Shown: one piece after another, positions 1-6,290 of the stretch
Position numbering within the stretch: position 1 is the first letter of the stretch
Layout: each line of letters starts with the position of its first letter
Source: Herbidospora yilanensis
Lineage (GTDB): Bacteria > Actinomycetota > Actinomycetes > Streptosporangiales > Streptosporangiaceae
Direction: 5' to 3'
Length of the DNA stretch: 64,000 bases
Assembly (NCBI RefSeq): GCF_001570565.1
Contig: NZ_BBXE01000024.1
Coordinates: 68,653-132,652 of the forward strand
Made by a program: the position numbers and the translations under genes
The notes under the pieces: model-generated
What the model saw: only the letters and a program-made list of their open reading frames with translations
Database searches by the model: none
What the model was told of the DNA's origin: nothing

Positions 1-482
1 CCTTCCAGGGTGCTGATGATCGTGGTAGCGAGGTCCCGTGCGTCTTCGGTGCGAAAGCCTGAGCGCAGCAGCTTGTCGTACATCAATCCCTCCCAGCTGC
101 GTAGCGCTGCCGCACACACCTGCTGGATCTCCGAGTCGGTGCCCAGCGTTTCCAGCGCGGCCGCGGTGACCGGGCAGCCGTCGATCCAGCCGGACTCGCG
201 CAATGAGTCGGCGAGTTGCCGTGCACAGGCTTCCACGGCGGCGCCAGGGTCCTGCTCGCTGTTAAGCGCCTCGCGGAGGATGGCCGCGAACTCCTGATCG
301 CTGTACTTGATGGCGGCGACCGCGACGGCCTCCTTTCCGTCGGGGAAGAAGTGATAGACCGAGCCCAACGTGGCCTGCGCCTCCTTGGCGATCTGCTTGA
401 TGCCCGTACCGACATACCCCTGGCGCTGCAGGAGACGCGAGGCGGCGATGACGATCCGATCTCGTGTGCTGGTCTGGCCCAT
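1..482 (-). CDS. TetR-family transcriptional regulator (C-terminus beyond the left edge)
   Basis: Reading from the ATG at 482 leftward, the frame stays open to the window edge, giving about 160 residues of a protein that normally has 190-200. The N-terminus is a TetR helix-turn-helix: RDRIVIAASRLL, then the recognition-helix segment ATLGSVYHFFPDGKEA. The C-terminal part keeps the YefF/LmrA-like sequence SGWIDGCPVTAAALE, which is typical of TetR_C domains of this subgroup. It faces the truncated reductase gene at 567 across a short intergenic region with two near-identical boxes, so autoregulation and control of that neighbour are the likely roles. The ligand cannot be told from sequence. The family assignment is firm; the exact regulon is inference. 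Confidence 0.88.
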   Translation of the reverse strand, partial: MGQTSTRDRIVIAASRLLQRQGYVGTGIKQIAKEAQATLGSVYHFFPDGKEAVAVAAIKYSDQEFAAILREALNSEQDPGAAVEACARQLADSLRESGWIDGCPVTAAALETLGTDSEIQQVCAAALRSWEGLMYDKLLRSGFRTEDARDLATTIISTLE

Positions 483-500
483 ACGCCCAGCTTAGTAGTT

Positions 501-563
501 AGAACGTTCGTTTTAGGAGTGTGTTACGGTCTATCGGCGCTTCAGATAGAGCGTTCGTTTTAG
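501..563. promoter_or_regulatory. Two TetR-type operator-like boxes
   Basis: AGAACGTTCGTTTTAG at 501-516 and AGAGCGTTCGTTTTAG at 548-563 differ at one position and lie 47 bp apart. The first contains the perfect palindrome GAACGTTC. They sit between the divergent TetR gene and the reductase remnant, where an autoregulatory operator is expected. The second copy directly abuts the truncated reductase frame. Confidence 0.55.
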
Positions 564-566
564 CCC

Positions 567-1286
567 TTGAGCACGTCCCCCACCGTGGAGGAGGCGCTGG
601 CGGCCAACGACCTGGTGATCCTGAGCCTGACCGACTACGAGGCCGTGCACGCCGTGCTGGAACCGGCATCGCACGCCCTTCCGGGCCGTGTGCTGGTCAA
701 CCTCAGCTCCGACACCCCCGACAAGACTCGCGCGGGTGCCCGGTGGATCACCGAGCATGGCGGGGTGCACCTCACCGGTGGTGTCACCGTGCCACCTTCA
801 GGCATCGGACGGCCTGAGTCATCCACCTTCTACAGCGGCCCCCGTGAGCCTTTCGAGGCGCACCGGTCCACTCTAGAAGTCCTGACCAGCACCGACTATC
901 GGGGCGAGGACCCTGGGCTGGCCGCGCTTTTCTACCAGATCGGCATGGTCATGTTCTGGACGTCCATGCTCAGTTACGGGCAAGCCGACGCCAACGGTCT
1001 TACCGCGGCCGACATCTTGCCGCACGCCACCGAGACCATGGCGACGATGCCGAACTTCTTGGCCTTCTACGCGGCCCGCATCGACGCCGACGAGCACGGC
1101 GGGGACGTGGACCGCCTGGCCATGGGCATGGCCAGCGTCGAGCACGTCCTGCACACCAACGCCGACGCGGGCGTCGACACCATGCTGCCGTCCGTCGTCG
1201 TCGACCTGTTCCGGCGCGGGATGGACGCGGGACATGCGGTCGACAGCTTCTCCAGCCTGGTGAGACTGATGAAGAAAGCGGGATAG
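567..1286 (+). pseudogene. 5'-truncated NAD(P)-dependent imine reductase/beta-hydroxyacid dehydrogenase-like gene
   Basis: The 239 codons from TTG 567 match the NAD-binding 6-phosphogluconate dehydrogenase / imine reductase family from the segment PTVEEALAANDLVILSL onward, including NLSSDTPDKTR and the all-helical C-terminal dimerisation domain (FYQIGMVMFWTSMLSYGQA, SFSSLVRLMKKAG). Family members are about 290 residues and begin with a Rossmann GxGxxG segment. Those roughly 45 residues are missing here, and an in-frame TAG at 561-563 stops any upstream extension. Without the dinucleotide-binding loop, catalysis is very unlikely. The break falls exactly at the second copy of the upstream operator-like box, which suggests a deletion or rearrangement involving that repeat. 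A functional short protein with another role cannot be excluded. Confidence 0.7.
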
Positions 1287-1320
1287 CGGCTCGGCGCGAT
1301 TGGCGTGATCGGATCGTCTG

Positions 1321-1956
1321 TCAGCCTGGCCGCTCAGACTTGATCAGAACGCGCAGGAGCCCTTGCAGATCGGCGACGGGCTGGACTCCGGAGACCGGCG
1401 GGCGGCCGTCGATCACGAGGCTGGGCACGCCGGTGACACCGTGCTCCGCCGCTCGGCGCCGGTCGGCGCGTACCTCGTCGGCGTAGTCGTCGCCGTCCAG
1501 GACAGTGCGCACCTCACCCGTGTCCAGCCCGGCCTCGCCGCCCAGGCGCAGCAGGACCTGTGCGTCGGCCACGTTGAGGCCGGCGGTGTGGTACGCGTGC
1601 AGCAGCAGCTCCATCATCTGATCGGCCCGGCGGCGATCGGCGGCGAGCTTGACCAGCCGGTGCGCGTCGAAGGTGTTCACCGGGCGGGCCAGATGCAGGT
1701 TCAGCTCCAGCCCTTCCGCCGCGCCCAGCGACCGAATCCGGGCGATGCGGGCGGGCGCCTGCTCGCCCCGCCAACCGGCCATGGCCTCCGCGGCGGTCGG
1801 CCCGGGCGTCCGGCCCTCGTCCGGCGCGAGCTCGTAGGCGCGCCAGACGATCTCGATGGTGTCGCGGCCGGCCTGCTTGGCCAATGCGGCCGTCAGGCGC
1901 CTCTTGCCGATGTAGGACCAGGGGCACAGCACATCGGCGTATATCTCGAGCTTCAT
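1321..1956 (-). CDS. DsbA-family (FrnE-like) thioredoxin-fold oxidoreductase
   Basis: This 211-aa protein starts MKLEIYADVLCPWSYIGKRR, the beta-strand plus active-site region of the FrnE / 2-hydroxychromene-2-carboxylate isomerase branch of the DsbA family. The usual CxxC is C-P-W-S, with only the first cysteine, as is common in this branch. The C-terminal GVTGVPSLVIDGRPPVSG carries the cis-Pro loop of the thioredoxin fold. Such proteins are cytosolic thiol oxidoreductases or glutathione-type isomerases; the substrate is unknown. It lies 48 bp downstream of the ABM monooxygenase on the same strand, so the two probably share the SoxR-type promoter at 2414-2444, which would fit a response to redox-active compounds. 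Confidence 0.85.
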   Translation of the reverse strand: MKLEIYADVLCPWSYIGKRRLTAALAKQAGRDTIEIVWRAYELAPDEGRTPGPTAAEAMAGWRGEQAPARIARIRSLGAAEGLELNLHLARPVNTFDAHRLVKLAADRRRADQMMELLLHAYHTAGLNVADAQVLLRLGGEAGLDTGEVRTVLDGDDYADEVRADRRRAAEHGVTGVPSLVIDGRPPVSGVQPVADLQGLLRVLIKSERPG

Positions 1957-2004
1957 GAATGTCCCGTAGGTCGGTTCACCCGGCGGCGTGCAGGGATCGG
2001 ACGA

Positions 2005-2367
2005 TCAGGCATCGAGGCGCTGCGGCCCGGGGCCGACCTCACGGACGACGGTGTAGGTGGGCACCCCGGTCATGCGGGGTTCGGCCGTACCGGACAACTC
2101 CTCCAGCGCCTTGCCGATGGCGGCCATCCGGCCATCGGTGTCGGAGGTCTCCACGAAATGGCGATAGTCCGCCTCGCTCGCCCAGTGCACGATGTTGTAC
2201 ACGCGACTGCCGTCCGTGCTCACATGGAGACGAGCCGAGCGATAGCCGGGGTAGAAACGCACCCATCGCTCCTGGATCTCCGCGAACGCCTCCACCAGCT
2301 CACGTTGGGTGTCAACGCCATCGACGGTGTAGTCGATGATCGAATAGAAACCGGCATCGGTGCTCAT
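2005..2367 (-). CDS. ABM-type (antibiotic biosynthesis monooxygenase domain) protein
   Basis: The ATG at 2367 is preferred over the upstream start at 2415 because GAGGAAGG lies just before it and the conserved domain begins there; the product is 120 aa. It has the small ferredoxin-like alpha/beta fold of the ABM family: FYSIIDYTVDGVD, then YPGYRSARLHVSTDGSRVYNIVHWASEADYRHF, with the characteristic 'W.s..d...' segment. Family members are cofactor-free monooxygenases or small quinone-modifying enzymes. A SoxR-type box with a 19-bp-spaced promoter lies about 50 bp upstream, which is strong context for induction by redox-cycling quinones. The following gene is a DsbA-like oxidoreductase. Confidence 0.8.
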   Translation of the reverse strand: MSTDAGFYSIIDYTVDGVDTQRELVEAFAEIQERWVRFYPGYRSARLHVSTDGSRVYNIVHWASEADYRHFVETSDTDGRMAAIGKALEELSGTAEPRMTGVPTYTVVREVGPGPQRLDA

Positions 2368-2413
2368 GAACACCTTCCTCAAGGTCGGATGAGGGGCGAC
2401 GGCCCCGGCCGCC

Positions 2414-2444
2414 ATCGTGCAACCTCAACCGCACTTGAGGTCAA
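2414..2444 (-). promoter_or_regulatory. SoxR/MerR-type promoter and operator
   Basis: On the minus strand TTGACC (2444-2439) and CACGAT (2419-2414) are separated by 19 bp, the over-long spacing typical of MerR-family promoters. The spacer holds an inverted repeat ACCTCAA-N6-TTGAGGT (2422-2441). Its core CCTCAA-N6-TTGAGG matches the SoxR box arrangement. It drives the ABM gene starting at 2367. Confidence 0.7.
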
Positions 2445-2902
2445 GCGCCCGGGCGAAGGCACGACCGGGACGGAACTCCAATGGTTGTTTTGAGCCGCCC
2501 ATCCCGCTCGCCGCGCCCGCCCGCACAGCGCCCGAAAAACGAAGGTCCAGCACGCCGATCTGATTCATTCGATGACTGGATGACTTCATTGAACGCCCAT
2601 CGGTGCGGGCATCCTCATTCGCGTTTCCCCACCGCAGAGGAAAAGTCGGCGCCATCACGGCATCCGCAGCGGCTTTGCTGCCTTTCCTCCACTTCGCAAG
2701 TCGGATGACACGTGAGTACCTGATCGACCAGCCGGCAGCGATTCTCGCCGTGTCGCCATGTCGTCAACGAACAACTCCACGGTCGGCTGTGCTGCGTGAT
2801 ACGAAGCCTCGGGGCCGAACCGGGGAAGCTTCCCAGCACCACCAATCAAGGTGTCGCGCTCGGGCCCTGTCGGCGTTCGAGCAGGCCACGTAGAAGTGAC
2901 GA
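2445..2902. other. Intergenic stretch without a recognisable gene
   Basis: Between the SoxR-type promoter and the glycosyltransferase stop I find no reading frame with family resemblance or a convincing ribosome-binding site on either strand. Composition is less G+C-biased than the flanking genes. No clear terminator or repeat was seen. Confidence 0.5.
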
Positions 2903-4078
2903 TCACCCGGGGAGCAGCCCCTCCACGATGTCGGCCGCCTTGGTGGTGCCGCCGCCGGCGCGCAGTTCCGTCTTGATCGCGGCCATCCGGGCGGCGACCG
3001 CGTCGTCAGAGGTGAGGTCGAGCAGCGCCTGCCGCAGCCGCTCCGGGGTGGCCTCCTCGGTCGGGATGTGCACCCCCACGCCGAGTTCCACGAGCCGGTC
3101 GGCGTTCTGGAACTGGTCGGCTGCCTGAGGCACCGCGATCATCGGGACGCCGTGGTAAAGCCCCTCCATCGTGCCGCCCATCCCGGCGTGGGTGACGAAC
3201 GCCGACGCCTGGGACAGGATCGCCAGCTGGGGCACCCACGGGTGCACCTCGACGTCGGCCGGGATGTCGCCGAGCACCGCAGGGTCGACCTTGGCCCCGA
3301 TCTGCAGCACGACATGCCAGCCGATCCCGGAGAAGGCCTCGACGCAGTTCCGGTAGAACGTGGGCCGGTCGGTGAAGGCCGAGCCGAGGGATACCAGGAC
3401 CACCGGCTTGTCGCCCGGAGAGGCCCAGGTCCCCTGGTGGGCACGGTCGGTGAAGGTCGGCCCGACGAAGGTGATCGTCGGGGACACCCGGTCGGCGTTG
3501 GGCTGGAGCACCTTCGGGATGAGCGCGATGCAACGTTCGGGGCGGCTGGTGAAGTCCTGGTACGGGATGTCGATGCCGTTCCCGGCTAGCCAGGCGGTGA
3601 AGTCGGCGTAGTAGTCGTCGCCCCCGGGCACCGAGCGCACCAGTTCCTCGACCCCGGCGGCGACCTCCTCGGCCCAGCCTTCCCAGCCGACATAGGTCGG
3701 CGAGAGCTGGATGACCGGGATGCCCCACATGCGGGCCAGCGCGTGGCCGGCGTAGCCGCCGATGTCGTACAGGACCAGATCGGGCCGGTCGTCGGCGTAG
3801 AGCTTCTCCATCTGCGGCAGGACGTGGACGGCCTCGTCGAAGAAGCTCTTGAAGGCCATCAGGAGGTCGTCGTCCGCGTAGGGCCAGGGTTTGCCCGGCG
3901 CCGGGAAGACCGAGTCGTGGAGCAGCGGTTCCGCCCCGGCGGTGGTGATCGCGTCCACGAAATGGGACGTCGTCGGGAACGTCACCCGGTGGCCACGCTT
4001 GACGAGTTCGGCGAGGAGGGCCAGCGACGGGTTGACATGGCCATGCGCGGGCACGGCGAACATGGCGATATGAGCCAT
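2903..4078 (-). CDS. MGT/UGT-type glycosyltransferase (GT1, macrolide-glycosyltransferase-like)
   Basis: The 391-aa GT-B protein opens MAHIAMFAVPAHGHVNPSLAL, where the HGHVNP histidine segment is the acceptor-activating site of GT1 enzymes such as OleD/OleI. The C-terminal donor-binding domain has VHPWVPQLAILSQASAFVTHAGMGGTMEGLYHGVPMIAVP and DQFQNADR, the UDP-sugar signature of the family. Length is normal (390-420). These enzymes transfer glucose from UDP-glucose to macrolides, flavonoids or other small hydrophobic acceptors, often as self-resistance or detoxification. No biosynthetic genes lie next to it, so a stand-alone detoxifying role is more likely than a pathway role. Acceptor unknown. 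Confidence 0.88.
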   Translation of the reverse strand: MAHIAMFAVPAHGHVNPSLALLAELVKRGHRVTFPTTSHFVDAITTAGAEPLLHDSVFPAPGKPWPYADDDLLMAFKSFFDEAVHVLPQMEKLYADDRPDLVLYDIGGYAGHALARMWGIPVIQLSPTYVGWEGWAEEVAAGVEELVRSVPGGDDYYADFTAWLAGNGIDIPYQDFTSRPERCIALIPKVLQPNADRVSPTITFVGPTFTDRAHQGTWASPGDKPVVLVSLGSAFTDRPTFYRNCVEAFSGIGWHVVLQIGAKVDPAVLGDIPADVEVHPWVPQLAILSQASAFVTHAGMGGTMEGLYHGVPMIAVPQAADQFQNADRLVELGVGVHIPTEEATPERLRQALLDLTSDDAVAARMAAIKTELRAGGGTTKAADIVEGLLPG

Positions 4079-4485
4079 TCGGGGTGATCTCCTGATGAAG
4101 TGCGAGGACTCGGACAGAGGGCCTGGGGCACTCGCCTGGAACTACCGGCCGACCGGACTGGTGATCATGCGCTCCACCCAACCACTCGCCGGTACTGAAC
4201 GCGATCGAATTCGAAGGCTCGGTTCCCCTGGTTCGGCCGAGCCCATCTGGATGCGTAGCACGGATCGGAGCCTTGCGGTCAGGTCGCCGACGGCAGGGTG
4301 ATCGGGACGTTGCGCACGTCGCCTCGCCCCCGTGGGCTTCGACGGTGCCGCGGACGATCGCCGGCCTCGAGTTCAGGCGCGTGATGCGACATCGGGCGTG
4401 GATGAAGCAGCCTCCGCTCTGGAGTGAGGCAAGGCGATCACCGAGTCTCGGAGGGCTATGGGTGATGTCTTTCACTGGTCTCTCG
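4079..4485. other. Intergenic stretch without a recognisable gene
   Basis: Upstream of the glycosyltransferase start, about 400 bp hold no convincing coding region on either strand. It contains the glycosyltransferase promoter region and leads into the integrase remnant at 4486. It may be eroded mobile-element DNA, but I cannot align it to anything else in the window. Confidence 0.45.
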
Positions 4486-4626
4486 GGAGGAGGCTGGCAG
4501 TCCGTCACCGAGGCCGAGTTTGATCACGAGCAGTTCGCCATCTATGTGGGGCGGGCCGAACGCGTCGGGGAAGACAGTAAGAACGGTCTCGCCATTCGGC
4601 GAGAATTGCGCAGGCCGTCTCGATCT
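4486..4626 (+). pseudogene. Remnant of a tyrosine-integrase gene outside the left end of the element
   Basis: Translation of 4486-4626 gives GGGWQSVTEAEFDHEQFAIY followed by VGRAERVGEDSKN. This aligns with residues 225-255 of the intact integrase at 17676 (GDGWQPVTKAGFDHQRFAIY, then VWRADRVGGDTKT). Nucleotides 4492-4581 and 18351-18440 are clearly homologous, at roughly 80% identity by eye, and diverge after that. It has the same orientation and sits on the same side of the tRNA-Val 3' end as the live integrase. This looks like the scar of an older related element that used the same attachment site. Confidence 0.75.
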
Positions 4627-4628
4627 TG

Positions 4629-4879
4629 AGCGAACGAGTGGCTAGAGGGCGGTCGGTTGGTTAGCCAGGCGAAGCCGTAACGGAAGAGAGGCTTTGACGA
4701 GCGAAGCGAGAGGCAGTCCGAGCGAAGCGAGGCCCTTCCAGGGAGCACGAGGGGCGGAGCCCTTCGCAAGGAGCGCAGCGACCCAGAGCGAAGCGATGCC
4801 GGGACGCGTTAGCGGACCAGGGGGAGCGTGAGGGGGCGAAGCCCCCTGACAGCGGGGGGTTCGGGGGGTCGTCCCCCCG
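4629..4879. repeat. Cluster of GAGCGAAGCGA repeats and G/C hairpins
   Basis: GAGCGAAGCGAG occurs at 4699-4710 and 4720-4731, with variants at 4771 (GAGCGCAGCGA) and 4786 (GAGCGAAGCGA). Two hairpins follow: AGGGGGC-GAA-GCCCCCT (4831-4847) and CGGGGGG-TCGT-CCCCCCG (4862-4879). Spacing is irregular and there are no uniform spacers, so this is intergenic repeat DNA rather than a CRISPR array. It is the original 3' flank of the tRNA-Val gene. Confidence 0.55.
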
Positions 4880-4881
4880 TA

Positions 4882-4938
4882 TAAAACGAAGAAGACCCGC
4901 GGAGCGGCCAAAGCCGCGACCGCAGGTCGCCCGTCTTC
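4882..4938 (-). terminator. Probable original tRNA-Val terminator, now separated from the gene
   Basis: Reading leftward from the tRNA fragment there is GAAGAC (4938-4933) pairing with GTCTTC (4896-4891), with nested stems GCGACC/GGTCGC (4916-4921 with 4925-4930) and GCGGC/GCCGC. A T-rich tract (CGTTTTAT) follows on the minus strand. Insertion of the element has moved this terminator 14 kb from the intact tRNA. Confidence 0.5.
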
Positions 4939-4942
4939 GAGA

Positions 4943-4989
4943 GTGGACGATACAGGGATTGAACCTGTGACCTCTTCCGTGTCAGGGAA
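4943..4989 (-). repeat. attL: 47-bp tRNA-Val 3' fragment
   Basis: These 47 bp are identical to 18947-18993, offset 14,004 bp. They cover the acceptor 3' strand, T-arm and most of the anticodon arm of tRNA-Val(GAC). Only this 3' part is present here, so it is the displaced original tRNA end left by site-specific integration. Confidence 0.92.
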
Positions 4990-5072
4990 TTTTCATGGGT
5001 AGATCCAGGTCGTGATGAGTCGATTTGTGAGCATCTCACCTGTGAAAACGGCCTGAGGAGGTCGTAGTGGGA

Positions 5073-5113
5073 CTGGGGGAGCCGGAACACATTGGCTCCC
5101 CCAGTTGGCTCCC
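5073..5113. promoter_or_regulatory. Putative integrase arm-type sites, left end
   Basis: TTGGCTCCC occurs at 5092-5100 and 5105-5113 (13 bp apart). The same 9-mer occurs twice at 18859-18867 and 18871-18879 (12 bp apart) at the other end. The left copies also form a perfect 11-bp inverted repeat CTGGGGGAGCC (5073-5083) / GGCTCCCCCAG (5094-5104). Paired direct repeats flanking both core sites are what tyrosine-integrase arm-binding sites look like. Confidence 0.55.
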
Positions 5114-5177
5114 ATGGCTGTGGAGAACTTGGCGCTCTGAACAGCTAGCTGACGTGCTCGTACTGACCCCGCCTAGC

Positions 5178-6128
5178 TCACTCTGCCGGCCCGTCCAAGA
5201 AGTACGTAGGCCACTGTGGCCAGGGCATCTCTTTGCCTTGAAGGCTCACCTGCAGTTGATCATTAGCATCCCGGCATCGCCCGAAGGCGTCGGCGAGTTG
5301 CTCGCAGTTCAGCGGCCGGAAGATACCTGGCAGGAATACGGACAGCTCGCCGAAGATGACCGCGACACAACGCAGCTCGTCAGGATGCTCGACTAGTAGT
5401 ATTCGGCGTTCAGCCGTTGCATCACTTGAGCTGCGCAACATGTATGTCGGGATAATCTTGGCATCGGGTTGCCTGAGTTGATCTCTAAACGGCTCCATCA
5501 CCTCGCGGAGGATGTAGCTCCATCCCAGCGCAGTGAATGCTGCGAGGTAGGCGGCTCGGATCCAGGACAGGCGGGCGCGAGCCTCATCGAAGCGCGTATG
5601 TACGGTGAAAGAGATAGGCGGGTTCGGATGGCCGCTGTCGACGTAGGCGTTAAGCGCCTGCAGATGGGCAGCTTGAACTCTCGGGTCATTCTGTCGCGGA
5701 ACGCCAAAAAGCTGGAGACCGTCTACTGTCCACTGGGCTGTGCCTCGTAGCGGAATGCCATCAACATGAAAGGTGGCAGGAAGTACGCGACCATTCGCCG
5801 TTCCGCGCATGAATTCCTCCGCGTCCAACCTATTGGCAGCATGAGCGTCAAAGCTGGATCCGGAAATGCTGTTGCATTGGGTGCAGGTCAGTAGCATGCT
5901 CCGCCCGCCGAGTGCTTTCGGTGGCACATGCTCTTCTGTCAGGACTCCAGCGATCACCGCAGCCCGGTTGTAGGCCATAAGACAGCTGGGACAGGCATAG
6001 AATTCCTCGTTCGCGGGGAGTACGTCACCCATGCCCAGGCGACCTGCGACGACGCGAAACATCGGTGCGCCCTCGTCGAACCACCGCAACCGCTTGACCA
6101 GCGCCCTTTGGTTCACAGGTCCCATCAT
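5178..6128 (-). CDS. HNH-endonuclease-like zinc protein, possible defence effector
   Basis: This 316-aa protein is not one I can name. Residues 47-100 carry CPSC, then TEEHVPPKALGG, LLTCTQCNS and FDAHAANR. That is the pattern of a Zn-stabilised HNH (beta-beta-alpha metal) nuclease: the histidine of EHVPP as general base, two CxxC knuckles, then Asn and His. The rest (about 200 residues) is of unknown fold. It lies 162 bp downstream of the helicase gene on the same strand and shares its low-G+C composition, so it belongs to the same cargo block. It may be a third component of the nuclease-helicase system or an independent effector. Start 6128 or the adjacent ATG at 6125. The HNH call is moderate; the defence role is inference. 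Confidence 0.6.
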   Translation of the reverse strand: MMGPVNQRALVKRLRWFDEGAPMFRVVAGRLGMGDVLPANEEFYACPSCLMAYNRAAVIAGVLTEEHVPPKALGGRSMLLTCTQCNSISGSSFDAHAANRLDAEEFMRGTANGRVLPATFHVDGIPLRGTAQWTVDGLQLFGVPRQNDPRVQAAHLQALNAYVDSGHPNPPISFTVHTRFDEARARLSWIRAAYLAAFTALGWSYILREVMEPFRDQLRQPDAKIIPTYMLRSSSDATAERRILLVEHPDELRCVAVIFGELSVFLPGIFRPLNCEQLADAFGRCRDANDQLQVSLQGKEMPWPQWPTYFLDGPAE

Positions 6129-6290
6129 CCCGAGGGCATTCTACGTCGTCAAACGGATTGAAGGCCGACATAGCTTGCCTGCGGGCTCAAATGATCTCAA
6201 TTCAACATGTCACGAGGGGCGCGCCGACTGTTTTCGAAACAACACCCCGAGATGGCCGTCCGCTGCATATCCCCAAATCCGGGGGTGTTG

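Noticed and set aside
4699-4797. Regularly repeated GAGCGAAGCGA units as a CRISPR array
   Set aside because: Units are 11-12 bp, irregularly spaced and without uniform unique spacers, and no cas genes are present; this is intergenic repeat DNA.
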